A DNA stretch of 20,562 nucleotides from NCBI GenBank assembly GCA_029067025.1, contig JAIEFH010000301.1:1-20562 (forward strand), in the 5' to 3' direction. The notes under the pieces were generated by a model. It did no database searches. It was not told the origin of the DNA and saw only the letters and a program-made list of their open reading frames with translations. Position 1 is the stretch's first letter. Every line of letters begins with the position of its first letter. Of this stretch, positions 1 to 7,621 are shown in pieces. Origin of the DNA: Oscillospiraceae bacterium. Its GTDB lineage: Bacteria; Bacillota; Clostridia; Oscillospirales; Oscillospiraceae. A program made the translations under genes and the position numbers.

Positions 1-57
1 GTTCCAGAAGGCGATGAGGCCGCCTCCAGCGCCGGGAAGGGTGTCAAAAATGTCCCC
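1..57 (-). other. Possible 5' end of a further gene downstream of ispA (cut by the window)
   Basis: The 57 bases after the ispA stop codon, read on the minus strand, contain a GAGGGG ribosome-site-like run at 54-59 followed six bases later by a TTG codon at 45-47. The frame from that TTG stays open to the window edge, giving a peptide beginning MTPFPALEAASSPSG. Another frame (DIFDTLPGAGGG) is also open, so the true frame is undecided. Too little is visible to name a product. It may be the next gene of the ispA operon or plain intergenic DNA. Confidence 0.2.
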
Positions 58-942
58 TCAGTTTTTTCGCTCCGCCAGGGAATCGGCCAGAGCGCATAGG
101 AATTCCGGGCGCTCAAACGCCCCGGACACGCGAACCTTGGCAAGCTGGGTGTGCTCCGCCACAAGCCGGGCGCATTTGTCCAATCCAAACAGGGTGACAA
201 AGGTGGTTTTCCCATTGTCCGCGTCGGAGCCGATGGGCTTGCCCAGCTCCCCGGCGGTGGAGGTCACGTCCAGCATATCGTCCCGGATCTGGAAAGCCAG
301 CCCCAGCTCCCGGGCGTATTCTTCCGCCGCCGCCCACTGCTGGGGGGATGGTTCCACGGTGGAGGCTGTCAGCCCCAGCAGGCAGGCCGCTTCCAACAGG
401 GCGGAGGTTTTCCAGAGGTGGGTCTGGGTCAGGCGATTCAGATCCACGTTTTTGCCCTCGTCCACCATATCTAGATACTGCCCGCCGCACATCCCGCCGC
501 GGCCCACGGCTTTGGCCAAGACAGCGCAGGCCCTGCCGTTTGCCGCCGGGGCGGTTCGCCGGGAGACCGCCAGCCGCTCAAAGGCGGCGGTTTGCAGCGC
601 GTCCCCCGCCAGCAGGGCCAGCCACTCGCCGTATTTCACGTGGCAGGTGGGTTTGCCCCGGCGCAGCGTGTCGTCGTCCATGCAGGGCAGATCGTCATGG
701 ATGAGGGAGTAGGTGTGGAGCATTTCCACGCCGCAGGCGTAGTCCAGGGCGGGTTCCATCTCGCCGCACAGCGCCTCACAGAACTTCAGTGCCAGCACGG
801 GCCGCACCCGTTTGCCGCCCGCCAGCAGGCTGTACCGCATGGCGTCCAGCAGCTCCCCCTGGGGGCCGCCCTCCAGGAAGCAGCCGTTTAACTCTCCCTC
901 TGCTAGAGACAACGCCGCTTGATATTCCTGCTCAAAGTTCAT
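58..942 (-). CDS. ispA: Polyprenyl (farnesyl) diphosphate synthase
   Basis: A 294-residue trans-isoprenyl diphosphate synthase, which condenses DMAPP/GPP with IPP to give farnesyl diphosphate for undecaprenol and quinone synthesis in the cytosol. Both aspartate-rich Mg-diphosphate sites are present: DDLPCMDD at 83-90 followed by RRGKP, and the second, RDDMLD, at 220-225. The GKRVRP substrate motif lies at 43-48. The stretch HTYSLIHDD before the first site is typical of bacterial IspA-type FPP synthases, and the length fits. The frame is open further upstream to 975, but the ATG at 942 is preferred because GAGGAGG lies just before it and the protein then starts with the family-like MNFEQEY. 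It overlaps the 3' end of xseB by 11 bases, which implies translational coupling. A geranylgeranyl product cannot be excluded from sequence alone. Confidence 0.95.
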   Translation of the reverse strand: MNFEQEYQAALSLAEGELNGCFLEGGPQGELLDAMRYSLLAGGKRVRPVLALKFCEALCGEMEPALDYACGVEMLHTYSLIHDDLPCMDDDTLRRGKPTCHVKYGEWLALLAGDALQTAAFERLAVSRRTAPAANGRACAVLAKAVGRGGMCGGQYLDMVDEGKNVDLNRLTQTHLWKTSALLEAACLLGLTASTVEPSPQQWAAAEEYARELGLAFQIRDDMLDVTSTAGELGKPIGSDADNGKTTFVTLFGLDKCARLVAEHTQLAKVRVSGAFERPEFLCALADSLAERKN

Positions 943-1162
943 TTGCTTCCTCCTCGAAGGGAACCTCCTGATCATTTGCCAGCAGCAGATTCACCTTCTG
1001 CTCCGCCTTGTCCAGCAGCTCCTCGCACTGACCGGTCAGCTTGGCACCCTCCTCGAACAGCTTCAGGGACTGATCCAAACCGCACTCGCCCTTTTCCAAC
1101 TGGGCGACAATGGCCTCCAGACGGGCCATAGACTCCTCAAAGGACTGCTTTTTTACTGCCAT
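932..1162 (-). CDS. xseB: Exodeoxyribonuclease VII small subunit
   Basis: A 76-residue small subunit of exonuclease VII, the partner that activates the XseA catalytic chain in degrading single-stranded DNA. The family signature is clear: SFEESMARLEAIVAQLEKGE at 7-26, then a second helix with L.LFEEG..L...C...L..AEQKV ending near residue 58. The short acidic tail (EVPFEEEANEL) is usual. Two helices forming a coiled hairpin are expected. The start ATG overlaps the end of xseA by 10 bases, and its own 3' end overlaps ispA, so xseA, xseB and ispA are probably translationally coupled. Confidence 0.95.
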   Translation of the reverse strand: MAVKKQSFEESMARLEAIVAQLEKGECGLDQSLKLFEEGAKLTGQCEELLDKAEQKVNLLLANDQEVPFEEEANEL

Positions 1163-2439
1163 GTCCTCTCCTCCTTATCCTCTACAACGCACTTCAACGC
1201 GCCATCGGACACCAGCACGTCCAGCTTATCCCCGGGCCGTGCCTGGGCCACAGACGACACCACATTCCCGTCCGCCCGGGCGATGGCGTAACCCCGGCCC
1301 AGCACCTTCAGCGGGCTCAGGGCATCCAGACCCGCCGCCAAGCGGCCCAGCCGCCCCCGCTGGGCGGCCAGCCTTGCCCGCGCCGCCAGGGGAAGCCGCT
1401 CCTTCTGGGCGCTCAATCCCTGCCGAGCCCGGTCGGTTTTTCCCCGCAGAGCCAGGCCCATCCGGCGGCGCAGGTCGTCCAGTGCCAAGCGCCGATCCTG
1501 GATGGGGGCTTTGATGTTCGTCAGCGCACGGCTGCGCTTCAGCCGGTTTAACTCCCGCCGGGCTCCGCCCAGGCGGCTTTGCAGCGCCCGGGCCAGGCGG
1601 TGGTTCAATTGGGCCAATCGCGCCCGCTCTTCATTCTGGTCGGGCACCGCCAGCTCCGCCCCATTGGAAGGGGTGGCTGCCCGCACGTCCGCCACGTAGT
1701 CGGCGATGGTCACATCCGGCTCGTGGCCCACGGCGGAAATCACCGGGATGTTGGACAGGTAGATGGCACGGGCCACGGTCTCCTCGTTGAAGGCCCACAG
1801 ATCCTCCTTGGAGCCGCCGCCCCGCCCGGTGATGACGAGGTCGATGTCCGCCCGGTTGTTCAGGCGGTGGATGGCGGCAGAGATTTCGCCCGCCGCCTCC
1901 TGGCCCTGAACCCGGACGGGAACCACCAGCACCTCCGCCAGCGGCCACCGTGAGCCTAGAATGCGCAGCATATCCCGCACTGCTGCCCCCGCCGGGGAGG
2001 TGACCAAGGCAATCTTTTTCGGGCAGCGGGGGAGGGGCTGTTTGTTTTCGGGGGCGAACAGGCCCTCTGCCTCCAGGCGGCGGCGCAAGCGCTCGAAGGC
2101 CTCGTCCAGCGCACCCCGACCGTCCTGCATCAGCTCATTGCAGTAGAGCTGGTACTGCCCGTCCCGAGGGAACACGGATACCCGGCCAAAGGCCACCACC
2201 CGCATCCCGTTGGCGGGGCGGAAGCGTAGCCGTGCCGCCTCGCCCCGGAACATGACGCACCGCAGGGAGCCCTGCTCGTCCTTCAGCGAGAAGTAGTGGT
2301 GGCCGGAGGGGTAGCATTTATAGTTGGAGACCTCCCCCCGCACGAGCAGGCCGGTGAGCAGGTCGTCCTCGTCCATCAGCGACTTTACGTAGCCGTTGAC
2401 CTGAGATACAGTATAGACAGGAAAATTGGCAATATTCAC
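1153..2439 (-). CDS. xseA: Exodeoxyribonuclease VII large subunit
   Basis: The 428-residue catalytic subunit of exonuclease VII, which degrades single-stranded DNA from both ends and takes part in repair. Domains in order: an N-terminal OB fold at about 6-103, the nuclease core with VTSPAGAAVRD at 147-157, the glycine-rich GRGGGSKEDLWAFNEE at 205-220 and SAVGHEPDVTIADYVADVRAATPSNGAE in two blocks at 235-262, then a long Arg/Leu-rich coiled coil at about 265-370, and a C-terminal segment with LGRGYAI. The frame is open upstream to 2589, but that part reads as nonsense inside the neighbouring gene. A GTG at 2439 is chosen because GGAGGG lies seven bases before it and the GTG overlaps the preceding stop as GTGA; a GTG one codon earlier (2442) is possible. 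Confidence 0.95.
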   Translation of the reverse strand: MNIANFPVYTVSQVNGYVKSLMDEDDLLTGLLVRGEVSNYKCYPSGHHYFSLKDEQGSLRCVMFRGEAARLRFRPANGMRVVAFGRVSVFPRDGQYQLYCNELMQDGRGALDEAFERLRRRLEAEGLFAPENKQPLPRCPKKIALVTSPAGAAVRDMLRILGSRWPLAEVLVVPVRVQGQEAAGEISAAIHRLNNRADIDLVITGRGGGSKEDLWAFNEETVARAIYLSNIPVISAVGHEPDVTIADYVADVRAATPSNGAELAVPDQNEERARLAQLNHRLARALQSRLGGARRELNRLKRSRALTNIKAPIQDRRLALDDLRRRMGLALRGKTDRARQGLSAQKERLPLAARARLAAQRGRLGRLAAGLDALSPLKVLGRGYAIARADGNVVSSVAQARPGDKLDVLVSDGALKCVVEDKEERTWQ

Positions 2440-3380
2440 CACGGCACCCTCCGCTCCAGTGCCCGATGGGTGAGAATGGCCACCCCCATGGCGTTGTCGG
2501 TGGCATATTGGGGCTGGGCGAACACCGCGCCGCAGATTTTCTCCATGGCGTCCCGGATCTGCCGGTTGGAGGCCACGCCCCCGGAGCACAGCACCGGCAG
2601 TCCGGGCCAGCGCTTCTGCGCTTCCTGGGTGGCCCGCAGCAGCACGTTCATGATGGTGTCGATGGTAAATCGGGCGATATTGGCGGGCTTTTCGCCCTTT
2701 TCCGCCAGCCCCTTCACCTGGTTCTCCATGCCGGACAGGGAGAAGGTCAGGTCGTTCAGCTTTACCCGGAAAAAGCCGGTGCTGTCCGCCTCGGGATACA
2801 ACGCGTCCAGCGCCTTGCCCGCCGGGAAGGGCAGGCCCAGCAGTACCCCGGTGCGGTCGATGAGCTGGCCCGCCGCGATGTCAGCAGTGCCGCCCACCAC
2901 TTCCGCCCGGACGGTGTGGCCCTCCGGCTCCACCCGGAGAAGCTCAGTGGTTCCGCCGGACAGATGCCAGGCCAGGTGGGGCTGGTCCAGCAAGTCCTCC
3001 CGGCCCGCCGACCAGGCCGCCGCCGCCACATGACCCTGCTGGTGGGAACAGGGGTAGAAGGGAACCCCCAGCGCGGAGGCCAAAGCGCGGCCCTCTCCCT
3101 CGCCCACCAGGAAGCAGGGCATATAGGAGCCCTCCACCTCCCGGGGCCGGGTGGAGGCGCCCACGGCGGCGATTTGGCCGATGACTCCGTCGGACCGCAA
3201 TTGCTCCACCATGAGATGCAGCCGCTTCACGTGCTGGAACAAAGCATCGCTCTGCCGCAGGCCCAGTGCCCCCTCGGGGACGGTGAGCAGCTTGCCCCGG
3301 TTTTCCGCCGTGCCGCTGCCGAACACGGCGGCGGAGGTGGTGTAGTTGCTGGTGTCAAAACCAATGCACTGCGTGTCCAT
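2436..3380 (-). CDS. TsaD/Kae1-family protein, divergent paralogue
   Basis: A 314-residue member of the Kae1/TsaD (glycoprotease, ASKHA ATPase-fold) family. Family landmarks run in order: IGFDTSNYTTSAAVF at 6-20 (phosphate loop), a metal-site pair HQQGH at 113-117, SGGTTE at 141-146 (SGGHT in true TsaD), FSLSGMENQVK at 213-223, CSGGVASNR at 265-273, and TDNAMG at 294-299, where the Asp would be the third metal ligand. TsaD makes the threonylcarbamoyl-adenosine tRNA modification with TsaB and TsaE; neither partner is nearby, and the H-to-T change and divergent ends argue that this is a paralogue with its own role. The ATG at 3380 is chosen for the AGGAG eight bases upstream; a GTG at 3389 would overlap nusB. 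Its 3' end overlaps the xseA start by four bases. Confidence 0.8.
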   Translation of the reverse strand: MDTQCIGFDTSNYTTSAAVFGSGTAENRGKLLTVPEGALGLRQSDALFQHVKRLHLMVEQLRSDGVIGQIAAVGASTRPREVEGSYMPCFLVGEGEGRALASALGVPFYPCSHQQGHVAAAAWSAGREDLLDQPHLAWHLSGGTTELLRVEPEGHTVRAEVVGGTADIAAGQLIDRTGVLLGLPFPAGKALDALYPEADSTGFFRVKLNDLTFSLSGMENQVKGLAEKGEKPANIARFTIDTIMNVLLRATQEAQKRWPGLPVLCSGGVASNRQIRDAMEKICGAVFAQPQYATDNAMGVAILTHRALERRVPW

Positions 3381-3385
3381 GGGGC

Positions 3386-3841
3386 TCACTCCTGCTCCGG
3401 CAGCTCCTCGCGCACGAAGGAGCCCAGAATGCCGTTGACAAACTTCACCACGTCGTCGTCTACGTACTTCTTGGCGATCTCCACCGCCTCATTGATGGCC
3501 ACCTTGTTGGGGATGTCAGGCATATACAGAATTTCGTACATGGTCACCCGCATGATGGCGGAGGCCACCCGGTCAATGCGGGCGAACTTCCATCCCTTGG
3601 CATACTTGGCGATGTAGCCGTCCAGCTCCGCGCCGTGGCTGCCCACGCCCCGGACCAGCCGGGTGATATAGTCCAGCTCCCCCTCTCCGGGGAACTCAGC
3701 ATACATGGGCTCGTCCTTGGCCCGCAGGGCGAAAGACTCCGGGGTAAACTCCCGATCCAGGAGCTGCTGGGCCTTTTCATCGGAAAAGGCCAGCTCAAAA
3801 GCGAAGTGGACTGCTATCTCCCGCGCGGTGCTTCTGTTCAT
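3386..3841 (-). CDS. nusB: Transcription antitermination protein NusB
   Basis: A 151-residue all-helical NusB protein. With NusE (ribosomal protein S10) it binds boxA RNA and promotes antitermination of rRNA operons. The start REIAVHFAFELAF and the hallmark C-terminal block PNKVAINEAVEIAKKY...KFVNGILGSF identify it. It carries a somewhat long insertion (about residues 25-55) compared with minimal NusB proteins of about 130 residues. The ATG at 3841 is preferred over upstream codons because GAGGAGGAG lies just before it. It is the first gene of the operon nusB, TsaD-like, xseA, xseB, ispA, with a promoter-like TATAAT about 80 bases upstream. Confidence 0.93.
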   Translation of the reverse strand: MNRSTAREIAVHFAFELAFSDEKAQQLLDREFTPESFALRAKDEPMYAEFPGEGELDYITRLVRGVGSHGAELDGYIAKYAKGWKFARIDRVASAIMRVTMYEILYMPDIPNKVAINEAVEIAKKYVDDDVVKFVNGILGSFVREELPEQE

Positions 3842-3857
3842 GGGAACTCCTCCTCTT

Positions 3858-3875
3858 CCGGCGGGCTGCCGCCGG
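3858..3875 (-). other. GC-rich hairpin just upstream of the nusB ribosome site
   Basis: A perfect seven-base-pair inverted repeat, CCGGCGG / CCGCCGG with a four-base loop, lies in the nusB 5' leader and ends a few bases before the GAGGAGGAG ribosome site. It has no T-run, so it is not a terminator. It could stabilise the mRNA 5' end or tune ribosome access; this is inference. Confidence 0.45.
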
Positions 3876-3920
3876 CACACATCTTATTGGGCACAACAAC
3901 CCATTTTGTATATTCGCCCT

Positions 3921-3949
3921 ATTATACACGAAAGCCGGGAAAAAAGAAA
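3921..3949 (-). promoter_or_regulatory. Probable promoter of the nusB operon
   Basis: On the minus strand a perfect TATAAT (3921-3926) sits about 80 bases before the nusB ATG, in an AT-rich patch unlike its GC-rich surroundings. The hexamer 17 bases upstream is TTTCTT, a weak match to TTGACA. It lies downstream of the hairpin terminator of the previous gene, where an operon promoter is expected. Confidence 0.55.
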
Positions 3950-3988
3950 GCCCCTTTTCAAGTTTTATACAGGCGTAGCCTCATACGC

Positions 3989-4020
3989 AAAACGCCCCCG
4001 GGGCATAACACCCTGGGGGC
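3989..4020 (-). terminator. Terminator after the HD-GYP-like gene
   Basis: A ten-position stem (3994-4003 with 4011-4020; one A.C mismatch on the minus transcript, a G-U pair on the plus one) with a seven-base loop begins about 13 bases past the stop codon and is followed on the minus strand by GTTTTG. It closes the kinase/HD-GYP transcription unit. Confidence 0.65.
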
Positions 4021-4033
4021 CGTTCTCGAACAG

Positions 4034-5893
4034 TCAGGCTTTTGGCGGCGTGGACTGGCGGGCACCGTCGTACATCTGGAGATAGGCATTCTGCGCGCCC
4101 GTCTCCAGGGCGCGCTTCAGGCGCTCGGCGGTCTGCGCGTCCCGAAGGCGGGCGGTGAGCAGGGGGGAGAAACGCGTTCCCTCCAGCTCGGCGGCGCCGC
4201 GTACCGCCTCCTCAAAGGTCTGCTCTATCCTGTTGTAGGCTTGGTTGGAATTGACAGCGATTTCCAGCCAATCGACAAGACCGATAATATCCACCATCTG
4301 CCGCTCGGGGCACTCCAGCCGCTTGTAAGATGAGGGGTAGCCCCGGGTGCCGTCGTACCAGGCGTGGTGGCCCAGGGCGGCGGGGGCATACCGGCTGGTG
4401 GAGGGCCGGGGCTCCAGCAGGATCTGACCGGCCAGCGTGTGGAGGTGGGCCATCTCGTACTCGTTCTCAAACCACTGGCGGGCCGTGCGGTTGTAAAGCT
4501 CGATGACGCTGATCTTGCCCACGTCGTGAAAAACGCCGCAGCCCATGGCGTAATCCAGCACCGCCCGGCGCTTCTCCGTAGGATCGCTGATGATCCGGAT
4601 AAAGTCGATGTCGTCAAAATAGGAGGGGTCGTCGTCCATAATGGCGGCGCACAGGGCCTTTGCCGCCTCCCCCACGATATGGGAGTGACGATAGATTTCC
4701 GGGGCAAAGCGCGGCATCAGCCGCAGCAAAAATTCCCCATAGGAAAGGCCGCCGTCAGTCTCGATAAAGGTAAAGCAGAGCTGACGCAGATAGAGGAAGA
4801 GGCTGTCGCCGCTCAGTTCTCTGGGGTAGGCGTCCGCATAGTCCAGCATCCGCCGGTAGAGGCTTTGAATATACTCTGTCCGGGGCGGGATCCGGTCGGG
4901 GTACTGGGAGAGATACTGGCTGTAAAAGGCGGGCAGGGAGATCATGCTGTACATCCCGTCGGTCGAGTAGTCGGTGGGGTCGGCGGCGTCCAGCAGATCC
5001 TCCAGCTTTTGAAGCAGGGTATCCAGGCCGTAGAGGCCGCAATAGAATTCAATGGTGTAGTAGCCGAAGGCGGATTTGGCGGGGGGCTGGCTGCCCTGGG
5101 TTTTCGCCTCTTGGAACCGCCGGGTATAGACGATGTATGCGGATTCCATGATGCTGGCGATGTCCTCGGGGCTCATCATGTTTTCCCGGCTGTGAGAAGT
5201 GCTGGAGGTCATATTCTGGTGGGTGAGGTAGAGGAACCGCTCCCAGGGCAGGCCGGGAGCCGCTTTCTGATAGCCTGTGTCCTGGAGGATTTCCAGGGTA
5301 TGCCGCACCAGTTGGATCTTCTCGCCGGGGGAATTGAACTGCCCGAGGGACATATTGGCCCGCGCGCGGATAATATATCCCTGGGTCTCAGTATCCTCAA
5401 TCTCGTCAAAATACTTCAGATAGGCCGCCGCCTCGGCAAAGCACAGCCGCATATGGGTCATGTACTCCGCCACATCGGACAGCGGGAGGCCAACCAGCTT
5501 GCCGCAAAGGCTGTTGCGGCCCATGCCCAGCCAGTACAGCTCCCGGATCATGGCGTTCCGATCCTTTTTCTGCCGGGCCAGGGTGAGCAGGGCCTGATGA
5601 ATCTGGCAGAACAGCCCTACGTCCAGCTCCCTGCGGGCGTCGAACAGATGGAAGGAGAACTCCTCCAGTTCCTTCAGATCCTCCTCGCCGGCGTCAAACA
5701 GGTTGTCCAGCACCGGAAACAGCCCGGTTCGGAGCAGTTCCATGTTTCGCCGGCCCAGGCGGATGATCTGGGCACGATTCTCTGCCATCTGGGCGGCGTA
5801 TTCCCCGCACGTCAGCTCCCCGGGCCGACCGCGCTGGGAGAGGGCGGCGAACTGCCGCAGATTGTCCAGATATTCCGCTTGATATGGCCTCAT
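4034..5893 (-). CDS. HD-GYP-like phosphohydrolase domain protein with uncharacterised N-terminus
   Basis: A 619-residue cytosolic protein; no signal peptide or membrane segment is seen. The last third is an HD-GYP-type fold with the metal ligands in order: H405 (HSHIVGEAAK), H456-D457 (FHDVGKI), H485, H509-H510 and D541 (GLVDWLE). The signature HHE..DG.GYP appears as HHAWYDGTRGYP: the Glu is Ala and there is one extra residue before GYP. HD-GYP proteins typically hydrolyse cyclic di-GMP. The first 400 residues are helical-looking and rich in Leu, Tyr and Arg; I do not recognise them and they lack receiver-domain motifs. It starts 34 bases after the hybrid kinase with a weak ribosome site (the ATG at 5893 is the first in frame), so it is probably that kinase's co-transcribed output or partner. 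Degenerate HD-GYP activity is inference. Confidence 0.75.
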   Translation of the reverse strand: MRPYQAEYLDNLRQFAALSQRGRPGELTCGEYAAQMAENRAQIIRLGRRNMELLRTGLFPVLDNLFDAGEEDLKELEEFSFHLFDARRELDVGLFCQIHQALLTLARQKKDRNAMIRELYWLGMGRNSLCGKLVGLPLSDVAEYMTHMRLCFAEAAAYLKYFDEIEDTETQGYIIRARANMSLGQFNSPGEKIQLVRHTLEILQDTGYQKAAPGLPWERFLYLTHQNMTSSTSHSRENMMSPEDIASIMESAYIVYTRRFQEAKTQGSQPPAKSAFGYYTIEFYCGLYGLDTLLQKLEDLLDAADPTDYSTDGMYSMISLPAFYSQYLSQYPDRIPPRTEYIQSLYRRMLDYADAYPRELSGDSLFLYLRQLCFTFIETDGGLSYGEFLLRLMPRFAPEIYRHSHIVGEAAKALCAAIMDDDPSYFDDIDFIRIISDPTEKRRAVLDYAMGCGVFHDVGKISVIELYNRTARQWFENEYEMAHLHTLAGQILLEPRPSTSRYAPAALGHHAWYDGTRGYPSSYKRLECPERQMVDIIGLVDWLEIAVNSNQAYNRIEQTFEEAVRGAAELEGTRFSPLLTARLRDAQTAERLKRALETGAQNAYLQMYDGARQSTPPKA

Positions 5894-5927
5894 CGTTTCA
5901 TCACATCTTTTCCCGGATCTATGACCC

Positions 5928-7580
5928 TCAATGCTTGCCCCCCTGGCCGCTCAGCCGTCCCCGGAGGATCTCCGTGAGCCGATCCACGTCCACCGGCTTT
6001 GAGATGTGTTCATTCATCCCCGCCTCCTGGGACAATCGTATATCCTCCATAAAGGCGTTGGCCGTCATGGCCACGATCCAGACGTGTTCGGCGTCCGGCC
6101 TGGGCAGCTTCCGAATGGCGCGGGTGGCGTCATAGCCGTTCATCACGGGCATCTGGATGTCCATGAGAATGATCTCGTACCAGCCCTCCGGGGAGTTCTG
6201 GAACATCTCCACCGCCTGGGCGCCGTCCCCGGCCACGTCCGTCTGGACGCCGGTCATGCCCAGCAGCTCCAGGGCGATCTCCTGGTTGAGCTCGTTGTCC
6301 TCCACCAGCAGAACGCGGTGTTCGCTGTAGTCCACCTCGCCGCCGCTCTGGGCCTGTTCCGGCTGCCTCTGCCCGGCGGTGAGGGAAGAGAGGGTTTCCA
6401 GCAGGCGGCTGCGGAACAGTGGGCAGGGGACAAAGGCGTTGATCCCGGCCCGAACCGCCCGGTACTCGATCTGCGCCCAATCGTCCTCGGACACCAGAAG
6501 GATGGGGAAAGCGGATCCGGCCAGCTGCCGCACATGGGCGGCTGCGTCCAGCGGGGACATATCCGCTAGCTCGTGTCCCAGCAGCAGGGCGCAGGGCATA
6601 TGGTTTTCGTACTGCGCCTCTGTCAGCCGGGTGACGGCCTCCACGCCGCGGGTCAGACGGATGGGCTCCAGGCCGGCATCCCGGAGGTAGGTCATGACCT
6701 GTCCGGCCCGATCGTCCCGGGGTTCCGCCACCAGTACGGTCTGCCCCACAGGCAGGGTAAGCTCTCTGCGGCTGAGCGGGGAGACGGAGAAGGGAAGCGT
6801 CACCCGGAAGAGGCTGCCCACGCCCTCCTGGCTCTCCACGGTGATGTCGCCGCCCATGCTGTCCACCAGCTTTTTCACGATGGACATACCCAGGCCCGTG
6901 CCCTCGATCCTGCTGATGGTGGTGTTTTGCACCCGCTCGAAGGGGAGAAAAATGCGCTTCAGAAATTCTTGGCTCATGCCAATGCCGTTGTCCTGACAGG
7001 AGAAGTCCAGCCACACAGCGGGGCTGCCCTTGCGGTCAGGGGCGGGCCGCTGGGTGAAGAGGATCCGGATCTCGCCCTCCTCCTGGGTGTATTTGACCGC
7101 GTTGCCGATGATATTCACCAGGATCTGGCGCAGACGCAGAGGATCGCCCACCAGATTTTCCTCAAAGATGTCGCCGATGTCCGTGTGGAGGGCCTGCCGC
7201 TTTTGGGCCGCTTGGGGCCCCACAATCACCGCCACCTCATGAACCAAATCGGGAAGGGAGAAGTCCTCCTCGCTGAGCGCCATGCGCCCGCTGTCGATGC
7301 GGGACATATCCAGCACGTCGTTGACCAGGCTCATCAGGTGGGAGGAGGCGGTTTGGATCTTGCGCAGACAGTCCTGCACCCGGGCCTTTTCATCAATGTG
7401 GGACAGGGCGATGGAAGTCATGCCCACAATGGCGTTCATGGGGGTGCGGATGTCGTGGGACATACTGGACAGGAAGCGGCTTTTGGCCTGGTTGGCCTCC
7501 TCGGCGGCTTTCAGCGCCTCCTCCAGGGCGGCGTTTACCCGGGCCAGCTCCTCCATATAGGCCTGATCCATTGGTTCCAT
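5928..7580 (-). CDS. Soluble hybrid histidine kinase with pseudo-receiver and receiver domains
   Basis: A 550-residue hybrid sensor kinase without membrane segments or a recognisable input domain. It opens with a short coiled coil (about 8-35), then the dimerisation/phosphoacceptor domain with SHDIRTPMNAI (His42), and the ATPase domain with N box (NIIGNAVKYT near 156-165), G1 DNGIGM (197-202) and G2 GTGLGMSIVKKL (from 227). A receiver-like segment at about 280-400 lacks the acceptor Asp (LLLGHEL). The C-terminal receiver is complete: VEDN (425-428), LMDIQMP with Asp474, and SKP with Lys528. The ATG at 7580 is preferred over a GTG at 7595 because AAGGTGG lies before it, though at a long 11 bases. 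It begins about 40 bases after ilvD with no terminator visible, so read-through from ilvD is possible. The missing sensor may mean an N-terminal truncation or a partner protein that supplies the signal. Confidence 0.9.
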   Translation of the reverse strand: MEPMDQAYMEELARVNAALEEALKAAEEANQAKSRFLSSMSHDIRTPMNAIVGMTSIALSHIDEKARVQDCLRKIQTASSHLMSLVNDVLDMSRIDSGRMALSEEDFSLPDLVHEVAVIVGPQAAQKRQALHTDIGDIFEENLVGDPLRLRQILVNIIGNAVKYTQEEGEIRILFTQRPAPDRKGSPAVWLDFSCQDNGIGMSQEFLKRIFLPFERVQNTTISRIEGTGLGMSIVKKLVDSMGGDITVESQEGVGSLFRVTLPFSVSPLSRRELTLPVGQTVLVAEPRDDRAGQVMTYLRDAGLEPIRLTRGVEAVTRLTEAQYENHMPCALLLGHELADMSPLDAAAHVRQLAGSAFPILLVSEDDWAQIEYRAVRAGINAFVPCPLFRSRLLETLSSLTAGQRQPEQAQSGGEVDYSEHRVLLVEDNELNQEIALELLGMTGVQTDVAGDGAQAVEMFQNSPEGWYEIILMDIQMPVMNGYDATRAIRKLPRPDAEHVWIVAMTANAFMEDIRLSQEAGMNEHISKPVDVDRLTEILRGRLSGQGGKH

Positions 7581-7621
7581 GTTGCGAAATCCCACCTTGC
7601 GTCACAGATTGGGGAAGGGGA

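Noticed and set aside
7571..7621. A frameshift joining an upstream sensor domain to the hybrid kinase
   Set aside because: ilvD ends intact directly upstream, leaving only about 40 bases, so no broken sensor domain can be hidden there in this window.
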